A model generated the notes under the pieces. The model saw only the letters and a program-made list of their open reading frames with translations. It was not told the origin of the DNA and searched no databases. A program made the translations under genes and the position numbers. Positions 1 through 6,318 of a stretch of 7,710 bases of DNA are shown here, piece by piece. The DNA is from an uncultured Collinsella sp. (GTDB lineage: Bacteria; Actinomycetota; Coriobacteriia; Coriobacteriales; Coriobacteriaceae): NCBI GenBank assembly GCA_902490095.1, contig CABUCQ010000104.1, positions 1 through 7,710 on the forward strand, in the 5' to 3' direction. Every line of letters starts with the position of its first letter. The stretch's first letter is position 1.

Positions 1-36
1 CCACGTCTATGTTCGCTTTAGTAAACTAACACGTGG
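1..36. repeat. Edge inverted repeat CCACGT...ACGTGG
   Basis: The first six bases (CCACGT) are repeated inverted at 31-36 (ACGTGG). Nested between them is a second short inverted pair, TTAGT-AA-ACTAA (19-30). A T-run (41-45) follows on the plus strand. This could be an operator or the remnant of a terminator for a gene off the left edge. The window boundary cuts it, so the full arm length cannot be judged. The rest of 1-97 shows no coding sequence I can support. Confidence 0.3.
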
Positions 37-88
37 TTAACTTTTTGGAAAGGGTCCCCATTCAGATTTCGAAAAAGTTTCCTATACG

Positions 89-130
89 AAACAAAAGAGG
101 CACCGCAAAGACCATCTCTTTGCGGTGCCT
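89..130 (-). terminator. Rho-independent terminator of the HPr gene
   Basis: A perfect 14-base-pair stem is formed by 98-111 and 117-130 with a 5-base loop. Read on the minus strand, the stem is followed by CTTTTGTTT. On the plus strand there is no T-run after the stem, so it is assigned to minus-strand transcription. It lies about 56 bases past the HPr stop codon. Confidence 0.85.
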
Positions 131-144
131 TGTCATACCAATTT

Positions 145-177
145 ATGCAACAAAGGGGACTGTCCCCTTTGTTGCAT
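145..177. repeat. 33-base perfect palindrome between HPr stop and terminator
   Basis: Two perfect 16-base arms (145-160 and 162-177) surround a single central T at 161. The core reads AAAGGGGACTGTCCCCTTT. It sits 8 bases beyond the HPr stop codon, upstream of that gene's own terminator, and has no T-run of its own on either strand. It looks like a dispersed REP-type hairpin more than a terminator. Whether it recurs in the genome cannot be seen from this window. Confidence 0.6.
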
Positions 178-185
178 TGTTGAGA

Positions 186-434
186 TTAGAGCGAGAGGTT
201 TCTGATCGACGTGACGCAGGAGGCCTCATCCACGCCCGAAACGCGGAACACGATGTCCTCGCCGCACTCGCCGTAAAGAGCCATGAGGCCCATAACGTCG
301 CGACCGTCGGTATGGCGGTCGCCGATGCTGACCGACACGTCACTACGATGTTTGGCAATGATGTCGTAGAGCAGCGCAACCGGGCGGGCATGCAGTCCCA
401 ACGGATCTTTAATCGTCTTTGTAAACTCGACCAT
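186..434 (-). CDS. ptsH: HPr-family phosphocarrier protein
   Basis: This 82-residue protein matches HPr, the small cytoplasmic phosphocarrier that passes phosphate from enzyme I to the sugar-specific EIIA proteins of the phosphotransferase system. The active-site motif LGLHARPVA runs from residue 12 to 20, with the phosphorylatable histidine at exactly residue 15 and Arg17 and Pro18 present. The second family motif, VMGLM (47-51), is also present. The residue just before it, normally regulatory Ser46, is Asp. An in-frame ATG lies 14 codons upstream (476), but only the start at 434 has a good ribosome binding site (GGGAGGGG), and it puts His at 15. The gene is monocistronic between the element at 532-754 and the terminator at 98-130. 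It may be the general HPr or a paralogue. No enzyme I gene is nearby. Confidence 0.88.
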   Translation of the reverse strand: MVEFTKTIKDPLGLHARPVALLYDIIAKHRSDVSVSIGDRHTDGRDVMGLMALYGECGEDIVFRVSGVDEASCVTSIRNLSL

Positions 435-475
435 ATCCCCTCCCGCGGCATCGCACATTCGGCCGGCAAAACCCA

Positions 476-495
476 ACCACGTGGTAGCTATTGTA
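476..495 (-). promoter_or_regulatory. Possible HPr promoter -10 box with palindrome at the start site
   Basis: On the minus strand a good -10 hexamer, TACAAT, lies at 495-490. I see no convincing -35 hexamer at the right distance. The perfect 10-base palindrome ACCACGTGGT (476-485) covers the expected transcription start. That is a position where a bound repressor would block initiation. This is inferred from position alone. Confidence 0.35.
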
Positions 496-531
496 CCGTT
501 AGATGCTTCTCGAGAGCTCCTCTGATCACCT

Positions 532-754
532 CGTGGTCAAAAAGTGGCAAATATGAGTACTGTCACCAATTTAGTAGCAGCAAAATCGAGAGCAAAATTG
601 CCTAGCTTGAGCGATTCGAAGAGGTTGAAAACCGTCAAACGCCCTTTAAAGGGGGTTAGATAAATCGATTTTGAGCCCATTTTCGCTCTGAGCAAGCCGA
701 AAAATATGACACCTCTTTTGCAACAGTACTCATATTTAGCATTTTTTGACCACG
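532..754. mobile_element. MITE-like element with 32-base inverted repeats
   Basis: The left arm (532-563) and right arm (723-754) are inverted copies that match at 29 of 32 positions. Both arms share CGTGGTCAAAAA at the outer end and AAATATGAGTACTGT at the inner end. The 159-base interior is AT-rich relative to the genes, has no transposase, and contains a 12-base palindrome CCCTTTAAAGGG (642-653). A non-autonomous mobile or dispersed repeat is the simplest reading. I see no clear target-site duplication. The element occupies most of the gap between the HPr gene and the permease terminator. Confidence 0.55.
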
Positions 755-769
755 GGGTCCAAAACCATG

Positions 770-810
770 CCCCAAAACACAAAAGGAGGGGCCTCGTAAG
801 GCCCCTCCTT
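770..810 (-). terminator. Rho-independent terminator of the permease gene
   Basis: A perfect 12-base-pair GC-rich stem (783-794 with 799-810) has a 4-base loop. On the minus strand it is followed by TTGTGTTTT. It begins 48 bases after the permease stop codon. The plus-strand side continues AGGAAAGG and would not terminate. Confidence 0.87.
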
Positions 811-857
811 AGGAAAGGGAATCGATTTATTCCACAGCCGTAGATTAATCCTAGCCG

Positions 858-2321
858 CTACTCCATCATATCGAGGACGGAAGGGCGAAGCTCGTTCTCG
901 GCGGCCTCGGGATCGGTCTCGCGCAGGCGGTTGATGTAGCGGTTGTACCACATCACGGCAAGGCCCAGGAAGACAACCACGCCGCCAACGTTGTAGACCA
1001 GCGTCAGCCACAGCGGCTGATCGAGCGGAATGGTGCCGCAGATAAGCACGAAGCAGAAGACCACAAGCAGGAATGCGGCAACGACCAGGCCAAAGCTGCG
1101 CGAACCCATGCGGAAGCCACGGGGAGCGGCGTCAAAGTTCTTGCGCAGCATAAAGTAGGCAAGCAAAATCAGCAGCGGCGGGAGCAGAGCGGTGGCAGCA
1201 GTCATGTTGGTGACGATCATGAGCAGGTCGTCGAGGTTACCGGAGCCCAGGGCCGGAATGATCAGGATGGGGACGACGATGGCGAACTGCAGCCAAGCGG
1301 CGCGGGCGGGAATGCCATGCTCGTTGAGCTCGACGATCTTGCTACCAAAGACGCCCTTGGGGATCTCGGTGAAGAAAACCTTGATGGGAGCAGAGGTCCA
1401 CATCATGAGGGAGCCCAGCGTGGCGGCGAGAAGGATCAAGCCGATGGCGCGCGTAGACACTTCCATGGGAATGCCAAAGTGAGCAAATACAGCGCCGAAT
1501 ACGTCGAAGATACCGGTGGAGATGGCAACGCCGCCCTCGGGGATGAACAGGTTAACCAGCAGCGAAGCGCCTGCATACAGAAGGCCGATGGTCAGACCGG
1601 CGATAACGACGGTGCGCACGAAGGCCTTGACGCCACCCTTAAGGTCGTTAAGGAACACGCCGACAGACTCAGCGCCGCCAACGCCCTGGATGATCCAGGC
1701 AAGCGTACCGAAGAAGCCCCACGCAGTTGCGAAGTTGCTCATGTCGGGAGCCATGTTAGCGGGAGTAGGAGCCGTAGCGAACTCAACGCCGCCAAAGGCA
1801 GCAGCCAGGGACAGCAGGATGAACACGGCGGTCAGGCCGAGAGCCGCGGTCGAACCGAAGGAGGAAATGGAGCCGATCCACTTAGCGCCCTTGGTCGAAA
1901 CCCACGTGGCGATAGCAAAGACGACGATCTCGATAATGGTGATCCACAACTGCGAAAGCTCGGCGTTGGCACCAAAGAACACGTAGCTCGCGTAGATGAT
2001 GACGTTGGGCAGGACGGACGCAAAGAAGAACAGGTTAACGAACCAGTAGCTAAATGCCGTCAGGAACGCCCAGCGACCACCCATCGAGGTCTTAACCCAT
2101 GCGTACACGCCAGACTCGGAGTCCTTGTTGAGGCCGACGAACTCGGCGGTAACCAGGGTATAGGGGACAAAGTACAAAAGCGTGGCGAAAAAGAACGACG
2201 GCGCTGCTGCCAAGCCGATGGCCGCGTTGTTGTTGATGATGTTCTTGATACCGAACACGGCGGCGACCGTCATGCCCAGCAGAGCGAACGAACCAATCGT
2301 TCCTCGTTTTTCAGAGCTCAT
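858..2321 (-). CDS. APC-superfamily amino acid permease (YjeM/GGA-like)
   Basis: This 487-residue protein is very hydrophobic, with about twelve membrane segments spread over residues 10-460 and a short charged C-terminal tail (ending LDMME). It resembles the amino acid/polyamine/organocation permeases, closest by eye to the YjeM and glutamate:GABA antiporter group. The supporting parts are a glycine-containing first helix (residues 9-38), the acidic SESGVYAWV segment (68-76), the GGAE motif in the sixth helix (215-218), and a conserved SAPIK...PK loop (310-322). The substrate cannot be told from sequence. The start at 2321 is chosen because GGGAGGG precedes it at good spacing. An ATG ten codons upstream lacks such a site. 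The gene is separated from ebgC by 153 bases with structured leader sequence and ends at its own terminator, so it is probably a separate unit. Confidence 0.87.
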   Translation of the reverse strand: MSSEKRGTIGSFALLGMTVAAVFGIKNIINNNAAIGLAAAPSFFFATLLYFVPYTLVTAEFVGLNKDSESGVYAWVKTSMGGRWAFLTAFSYWFVNLFFFASVLPNVIIYASYVFFGANAELSQLWITIIEIVVFAIATWVSTKGAKWIGSISSFGSTAALGLTAVFILLSLAAAFGGVEFATAPTPANMAPDMSNFATAWGFFGTLAWIIQGVGGAESVGVFLNDLKGGVKAFVRTVVIAGLTIGLLYAGASLLVNLFIPEGGVAISTGIFDVFGAVFAHFGIPMEVSTRAIGLILLAATLGSLMMWTSAPIKVFFTEIPKGVFGSKIVELNEHGIPARAAWLQFAIVVPILIIPALGSGNLDDLLMIVTNMTAATALLPPLLILLAYFMLRKNFDAAPRGFRMGSRSFGLVVAAFLLVVFCFVLICGTIPLDQPLWLTLVYNVGGVVVFLGLAVMWYNRYINRLRETDPEAAENELRPSVLDMME

Positions 2322-2351
2322 AAGCCCTCCCAACCATCTGTTAAATGTCAT

Positions 2352-2388
2352 CTAATACCGTCCGAGCTGCAAGTGCAAACACGGACGG
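2352..2388 (-). promoter_or_regulatory. Leader hairpin upstream of the permease
   Basis: CCGTCCG (2358-2364) and CGGACGG (2382-2388) form a 7-base-pair stem with a 17-base loop just upstream of the permease. A TATTAG hexamer on the minus strand (2357-2352) abuts it and could be a weak -10 box, with TTGCAC inside the loop as a short-spaced -35. The two readings compete. Neither is strong. Confidence 0.25.
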
Positions 2389-2395
2389 CGCACCT

Positions 2396-2443
2396 GCTAA
2401 GGGGAATGGGGAAAAGGGAGTCAACAAAGCCATCCCCCCTAAC
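2396..2443 (-). other. Long imperfect stem-loop in the permease leader
   Basis: In the minus-strand transcript, 2443-2430 can pair with 2409-2396 as a 14-base-pair stem with a few G-U pairs and a 20-base loop. There is no T-run after it, so it is not a standard terminator. It may be a leader structure or an element protecting the 3' end of ebgAC mRNA. The loop contains TTGACT (2424-2419), a good -35 match, but no acceptable -10 follows at the right distance. Confidence 0.35.
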
Positions 2444-2456
2444 GGCACGAAGCAAA

Positions 2457-2470
2457 CGTCCAAACGGACG
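2457..2470 (-). terminator. Possible weak hairpin after ebgC
   Basis: A 5-base-pair stem (CGTCC at 2457-2461, GGACG at 2466-2470) lies 4 bases past the ebgC stop. On the minus strand it is followed by only a broken T-tract (TTTGCTT). If it terminates at all it would be leaky, allowing some readthrough towards the permease. Confidence 0.25.
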
Positions 2471-2474
2471 AATA

Positions 2475-2930
2475 CTACTTGTTGGGGAAGGAATAACCTT
2501 CGACCGTCACGTGCAGTACCACGACGCGGGGATCCGAAGCCTCGGCGATAACACAGTAGGCCTCGTCAATTTCGACGACGGCAACGCCGCCGGCGGGAAT
2601 CGTCACGGTCTCCCCCGTACCCTCAAAGCGCTCGCGATCGTCGATATCACTGTAAGCGCGCGTACAGGTAAGATCGGCCTTGGAAGCCACCTCGACGGTC
2701 AGATCGCCGTCGAGCGGGGCGAGCACGGCATGGTAGCGACGGTGACCGACCAGATCGGCAGTAGCCGCCTCGTGGGCGTTCACCCACCAATACACCAGCG
2801 AATCGCCGATAGAGTAGGCCACGTCGTGCTGCAAATCGGAAACGCCATCGAGCGCCTGTCCGGTACGCATCCACTTCTTGACCGACTTCATCTGGGCGTC
2901 GAAATCGGCACGCGAGTTAAAGACATGCAT
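2475..2930 (-). CDS. ebgC: Beta-galactosidase small subunit (EbgC, YhcH/YjgK/YiaL family)
   Basis: This 151-residue cytoplasmic protein matches the EbgC subunit along its whole length, close to the 149 residues of the E. coli protein. Segments shared with E. coli EbgC are the KKW at 18-20, AYSIGDSLVY (38-47; AHSIGDSLTY in E. coli), GHRRY (62-66), GTGETV (104-109), the DEAY around 122-125, and a C-terminal HVTVEGYSFPNK-type end. In E. coli the small subunit assembles with EbgA and is needed for full activity. The start lies 3 bases after the ebgA stop. Its ribosome binding site AAGGAGG is formed by the last ebgA codons, so translation is very likely coupled and gives balanced subunit amounts. 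The protein family also occurs with sialic acid and other sugar genes, but here the partner gene settles its role. Confidence 0.93.
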   Translation of the reverse strand: MHVFNSRADFDAQMKSVKKWMRTGQALDGVSDLQHDVAYSIGDSLVYWWVNAHEAATADLVGHRRYHAVLAPLDGDLTVEVASKADLTCTRAYSDIDDRERFEGTGETVTIPAGGVAVVEIDEAYCVIAEASDPRVVVLHVTVEGYSFPNK

Positions 2931-2933
2931 GAC

Positions 2934-5900
2934 TTATGCCTCCTTAATGGGTGCCAGCGCCTGAGCCAAATCAGCAGACGTCAGCGGTCGCAGGGACACC
3001 TCAAAGCTGAAGCTCTCAAAACGAGTGCGATAGGAATCGAGCACCTCGGAACCCCAAGAGTTCGAACCAAGGCCAAGCAGCTGGTCGTTGATGTTGACCG
3101 TGACCGTGTCGCCCGGAACAAGGTCGTAGACGTGTTTGGCGTTATCGATGGCCTCGCAGCTATAGGGCCATGCTGAGAACGAGAACGGGTTGGAGGCGGC
3201 GTCGGCTGGACGGGTCACCAGCACGCCGTCACCGTGGCTAGAGCGCAGGGCAACCCAGCGGGTGCCCTCGCGGTTGGCGCAGTCCTGAGGCATAACGTAG
3301 GGCGTGAACATGTCGTCGACCGTAGTGCGGTAATGACCGACCGGGTTGGCGCGCAACGAGTCCGGATAGTTCTCGCCCGGGCCGTGGCCATACCACTCGA
3401 CGGCACGATCACAACCGGGAACCTCGAAGGAGATGCCGATGCGCGGGATAATGTCCGAATAGTCGCCGTAGGGCTCTCCGGAAACCTTGAGGTCGACGCG
3501 ACCGCTCGGAAGCACGGTGTAGACGAGCTCGACGCGCATGCCGAACGCGCGGACGGGAGGAGCGATACGCTGGCTCACGGTAACGACGACCGCATTGCCG
3601 TCCTGCTTCCAAGAAACCTTGCGGGTGGACGTCTGCATCACATCGATGAAGTTGTCCTTCCACAGGGAGTCATACTCCTGGGCGTGGTTATCGACGAGCG
3701 GATGCCAAAAACCAACCTGGGGACCGGAGGTCATGACGTCGCGGCCGGATGCCTTCCACTCGCTCACGGTTCCGTTGACCTTGCTGAAGGTCAGCTCGCC
3801 GTTGAGGGAGTGAATGCGAATCTCCTGCTCGGTCTCCTCGACCGTAAGCTCAGGACGAGTGGGAGCCGCAATGGCCGGCGCCGGATGGTTTGCGATGGCA
3901 AACTGGCTTGCACCCAGTTGGAACATCGGCTCGCACCAGGCGTGAGCAGCCATGGTGTAGGCATGCACGGTCAGCAGGGTCTCGCCCACCGCGGCCTCGC
4001 GAATCATCAGCGGAAGCTGGACGGACTCGCCGGGGGCAACCGCGCCGGGCACGAGCGTCTTGCGGCAGACCACATCGCCGTCCACCAGGGTCTCGGCCGA
4101 CAGGCAAACATCCTCGAGGGTGGTAAACCAACGCTTGTTGGTGACGGTCAACTCGCCTGCCTCGGCGTCATAAGCCATGCGGACCGGGCAGATGACCTGG
4201 CCGTACTCGGTAAGGCCCGGGCTCGGCTGCTGCCAAGGGAACACCATGCCGTCGATGCAGAAGTTGCTGTTGTTGGGGTAATCGCCGTTGTCGCCGCCAT
4301 ACATGTCGTAGGCAACGCCGTCCTCGGTCACAGCAGCCAGACCGTGATCGCACCATTCCCAAATAAACTGGCCTTGGATGCAATCCCAGCGATCGAAGAC
4401 CTCCTGGTACTCGGACAGGCCTCCGGGACCATTACCCATGGAGTGGCCGTACTCGCAGTTGATGCGCGGCTTAGGGAACGGATGCTCGCCAAAGTCGTTC
4501 ATCTGCGACACACGGGAGTACATGGTGGAAATGACATCGACGGTATCGGCGTTGCGATCCTCCTCGTAGTGGACCGGACGACCGTCGAGCTCGTGAGCTT
4601 TGGCGTACATCGCGCGGATGTTGCAACCATAGCCACTCTCGTTGCCCATCGACCACATGATGATGCACGCGTGGTTGCGCTCCTGCATCACCAGACGCTC
4701 AACACGGTCAACGTAAGCCGGCTCCCAGGCAGGGTCGTCGGTGACCAGGGCGATATTACCGATATTCTCGAAGCCGTGGCTCTCCATATCGGTCTCGGCG
4801 ACCAGCATGATGCCATACTCGTCGCACAGCTCGTAAAAGCGCGGGTCGTTGGCGTAGTGGGACGTGCGCACCGCGTTGATGTTGTGCTGCTTCATGAGCT
4901 CCAGGTCGCGGCGCATGCGATCGAGGCCCACGGCGCGGCCCTTGCGATCGTCGTGATCGTGGCGGTTGACGCCATGCATCTTAAAGTAAGTGCCGTTGAG
5001 GTAGATATGATTGCCCTCGACCGTCACCTCGGCAAGACCCTGGCGATGCGGGACGTACTCGCTGACCTGGTCACCGTCGTAGACCTCAAACGTAAGGTCG
5101 TAGAGGAAGGGGTCCTCGGGATTCCAGAAGTGGGCATCGGTCACGCCGCACTCGGCATGGCCGTCGACGCACTCGCCCGTAGCCACCACGTTCTCGCCAT
5201 CGCTGAGCGTAAACACAACGCGGGAAGAGCCCTCGGCAACCGTATCGAGCGTAATCAGAGCGGTATCGCCCTCGCGGTGCGTGCGGAACCTAAAGTCGAC
5301 CAGGTGCGCGGCGGGACGCTGCATAAGGTACACATCGCGGAAGATGCCCGAGGCCCACCACATATCCTGGTCCTCGATATAGCTGCCATCGCTGTACTGC
5401 AGGACCTTGACCGCAAACAGGTTGTCGCCCTCGACAAGCGCGTCGGTCACGTCGAACTCGGCAGACAGGCGCGAACCCTTGGTCATGCCGATAAACTGAC
5501 CGTTGACGTACAGCTCGCCATAGCTCTCGATGCCGTCGAAGCGAATGATCTCGCGAGCGCCGGCAGGAACGGCGGGAAGGTTGACGATGCGCTGGTAGAC
5601 GCCCGTGGGGTCGTCGGAGGGAACGAACGGCTGATCAACCGGGAACGGGAAACCCTCGTCGGTGTAGGCAAGGTTGCCATAGCCGTCCACCTGCCACAGG
5701 TGCGGAACCTCCACGTGATCCCACTCGGGCTTGTACGTGGAGAGTTCCTCGTTGGAGACGGCAGCGGGGCCCTCAAAGAGGCGGAACTGCCACGAGCCGG
5801 ACAGCTGGACAAACCCGCGCGACAGCTCGCGGCTGTACGTTGCAGCGAGATCGGCGGTCTCATAACCCATAAAGTACGCATGGGGTGCCAGGCGGTTCCT

Positions 5901-5942
5901 ATGGGTGAGCGCTTGGTTTTCCCAATCGTTAATGGTGTCCAT
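2934..5942 (-). CDS. ebgA: Beta-galactosidase large subunit (EbgA, GH2 family)
   Basis: This 1002-residue protein aligns by eye with E. coli EbgA (about 1030 residues) from its N-terminal WEN..LTH.NRLAP.AYF to the C-terminal LLGLGSNSWGSEVLDS. It hydrolyses terminal beta-galactosides in the cytoplasm, and no signal peptide is present. The domain order is GH2: a sugar-binding jelly-roll (about 45-215), an Ig-like domain (217-305), the TIM barrel (307-590), a linker domain, and the C-terminal beta-galactosidase small-chain domain (about 710-985). The acid/base glutamate is Glu435 in GNESGYG and the nucleophile is Glu497 in NCEYGHSMGNG. Asp95 and Trp963 match the E. coli residues Asp92 and Trp977. 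The start has a strong AAGGAG seven bases upstream. It is the first gene of an operon with ebgC and is controlled from the 5943-6082 operator region. Confidence 0.95.
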   Translation of the reverse strand: MDTINDWENQALTHRNRLAPHAYFMGYETADLAATYSRELSRGFVQLSGSWQFRLFEGPAAVSNEELSTYKPEWDHVEVPHLWQVDGYGNLAYTDEGFPFPVDQPFVPSDDPTGVYQRIVNLPAVPAGAREIIRFDGIESYGELYVNGQFIGMTKGSRLSAEFDVTDALVEGDNLFAVKVLQYSDGSYIEDQDMWWASGIFRDVYLMQRPAAHLVDFRFRTHREGDTALITLDTVAEGSSRVVFTLSDGENVVATGECVDGHAECGVTDAHFWNPEDPFLYDLTFEVYDGDQVSEYVPHRQGLAEVTVEGNHIYLNGTYFKMHGVNRHDHDDRKGRAVGLDRMRRDLELMKQHNINAVRTSHYANDPRFYELCDEYGIMLVAETDMESHGFENIGNIALVTDDPAWEPAYVDRVERLVMQERNHACIIMWSMGNESGYGCNIRAMYAKAHELDGRPVHYEEDRNADTVDVISTMYSRVSQMNDFGEHPFPKPRINCEYGHSMGNGPGGLSEYQEVFDRWDCIQGQFIWEWCDHGLAAVTEDGVAYDMYGGDNGDYPNNSNFCIDGMVFPWQQPSPGLTEYGQVICPVRMAYDAEAGELTVTNKRWFTTLEDVCLSAETLVDGDVVCRKTLVPGAVAPGESVQLPLMIREAAVGETLLTVHAYTMAAHAWCEPMFQLGASQFAIANHPAPAIAAPTRPELTVEETEQEIRIHSLNGELTFSKVNGTVSEWKASGRDVMTSGPQVGFWHPLVDNHAQEYDSLWKDNFIDVMQTSTRKVSWKQDGNAVVVTVSQRIAPPVRAFGMRVELVYTVLPSGRVDLKVSGEPYGDYSDIIPRIGISFEVPGCDRAVEWYGHGPGENYPDSLRANPVGHYRTTVDDMFTPYVMPQDCANREGTRWVALRSSHGDGVLVTRPADAASNPFSFSAWPYSCEAIDNAKHVYDLVPGDTVTVNINDQLLGLGSNSWGSEVLDSYRTRFESFSFEVSLRPLTSADLAQALAPIKEA

Positions 5943-5974
5943 GGTGATGCTCCTTCGTCATCGTAGTGATTCTT

Positions 5975-5990
5975 GTGCAACCGGTTGTCC
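5975..5990. promoter_or_regulatory. Operator O1 (LacI-family site)
   Basis: The 10-base perfect palindrome CAACCGGTTG (5978-5987) sits in the shared context GTGCAACCGGTTGTCC. It lies immediately downstream of the predicted ebgA -10 box and 33 bases upstream of the ebgA start codon, a classic position for repression. The central CG step suits a LacI-family hinge helix. Confidence 0.82.
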
Positions 5991-5992
5991 TT

Positions 5993-6022
5993 ATCTTACG
6001 GGCGATGCAAAAAACTGTGCAA
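5993..6022 (-). promoter_or_regulatory. Predicted ebgA promoter
   Basis: On the minus strand a TAAGAT -10 box (5998-5993; four of six consensus bases) follows TTGCAC (6022-6017) at 18 bases. The alternative TGCACA at 17 bases fits about as well. The -35 region overlaps operator O2, and O1 lies just past the -10 box, so a repressor bound at either would block the polymerase. The hexamers are weak individually. The operator placement is the better evidence. Confidence 0.5.
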
Positions 6023-6032
6023 CCGGTTGTCC
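6017..6032. promoter_or_regulatory. Operator O2 (LacI-family site)
   Basis: A second copy of GTGCAACCGGTTGTCC has its core CAACCGGTTG at 6020-6029. It matches O1 across all 16 bases. Its centre is 42 bases from that of O1, four helical turns, and it overlaps the -35 region of the predicted ebgA promoter. Confidence 0.82.
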
Positions 6033-6061
6033 GCTGAACGGTCGATCTGGTCGGGTTAACG

Positions 6062-6082
6062 GTGCAACCGGTTGTACAACCG
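6062..6082. promoter_or_regulatory. Operator O3, compound with an overlapping palindrome
   Basis: The third copy of CAACCGGTTG lies at 6065-6074, centred 45 bases from O2. Its right half is shared with a second perfect palindrome, GGTTGTACAACC (6071-6082). Upstream of the ebgA promoter, it could be an auxiliary site for looping or cooperative binding, or it could bind a second regulator. Confidence 0.75.
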
Positions 6083-6318
6083 CGACACTTATGTCACCCT
6101 GAGTATCGAAACTCAGCGCAAGACATCGTTCTCAAGCTCGTAGGCAACCGCCACGCCCGCTGATATCTCACCCATACGAGACGTATTCGATTGCGGCTTG
6201 GCTGCAAAACGACACCGGTCACCGGATATCATGAACGCTGTTCAGGCGCACTATAGTAAGCTGTATCCGCACCAGCCCGTATCAGCGACAACATCGACCG
6301 CATTCTCCAGGAGACGCC
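6083..6318 (+). promoter_or_regulatory. Upstream region of the LacI-type gene with a possible -10 box
   Basis: This stretch has no gene I can support. A TATAGT hexamer at 6252-6257 (five of six consensus bases) is the best -10 candidate, but no good -35 precedes it. Two small inverted repeats are visible: CTGAGT/ACTCAG at 6099-6116 and ATACG/CGTAT at 6174-6186. Neither resembles the CAACCGGTTG operators. If TATAGT is the real promoter, the regulator starts about 180 bases from the nearest operator and may be only weakly autoregulated. Confidence 0.3.

Noticed and set aside
435..476. N-terminal extension of HPr from the upstream ATG at 476
   Set aside because: It would add 14 residues before a typical HPr start, shift the active-site His from 15 to 29, and it has no good ribosome binding site.
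33..605. A 190-codon plus-strand frame over the HPr gene
   Set aside because: It runs through a terminator hairpin, the 33-base palindrome and antisense to HPr. It is a reading-frame shadow.
537..782. An 81-codon minus-strand frame inside the inverted-repeat element
   Set aside because: It is made largely of the two repeat arms and interior, with no ribosome binding site or familiar domain. Repeats of this kind often yield spurious hypothetical proteins.
1317..3176. A 619-codon plus-strand frame opposite the permease, ebgC and the end of ebgA
   Set aside because: It crosses several minus-strand genes and their gaps and has a charged, repetitive composition with no recognisable motif or ribosome binding site.
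3234..5966. A 910-codon open frame on the plus strand opposite ebgA
   Set aside because: It lies entirely antisense to a clearly conserved enzyme. Long antisense frames are expected where third positions are GC-rich and stop complements are rare. Its translation is low in complexity and shows no domain.
5975..6082. The three repeated CAACCGGTTG blocks as a replication or integration site
   Set aside because: Their location around the ebgA promoter next to a LacI-family gene is fully explained by operators, and no integrase or replication gene is present.
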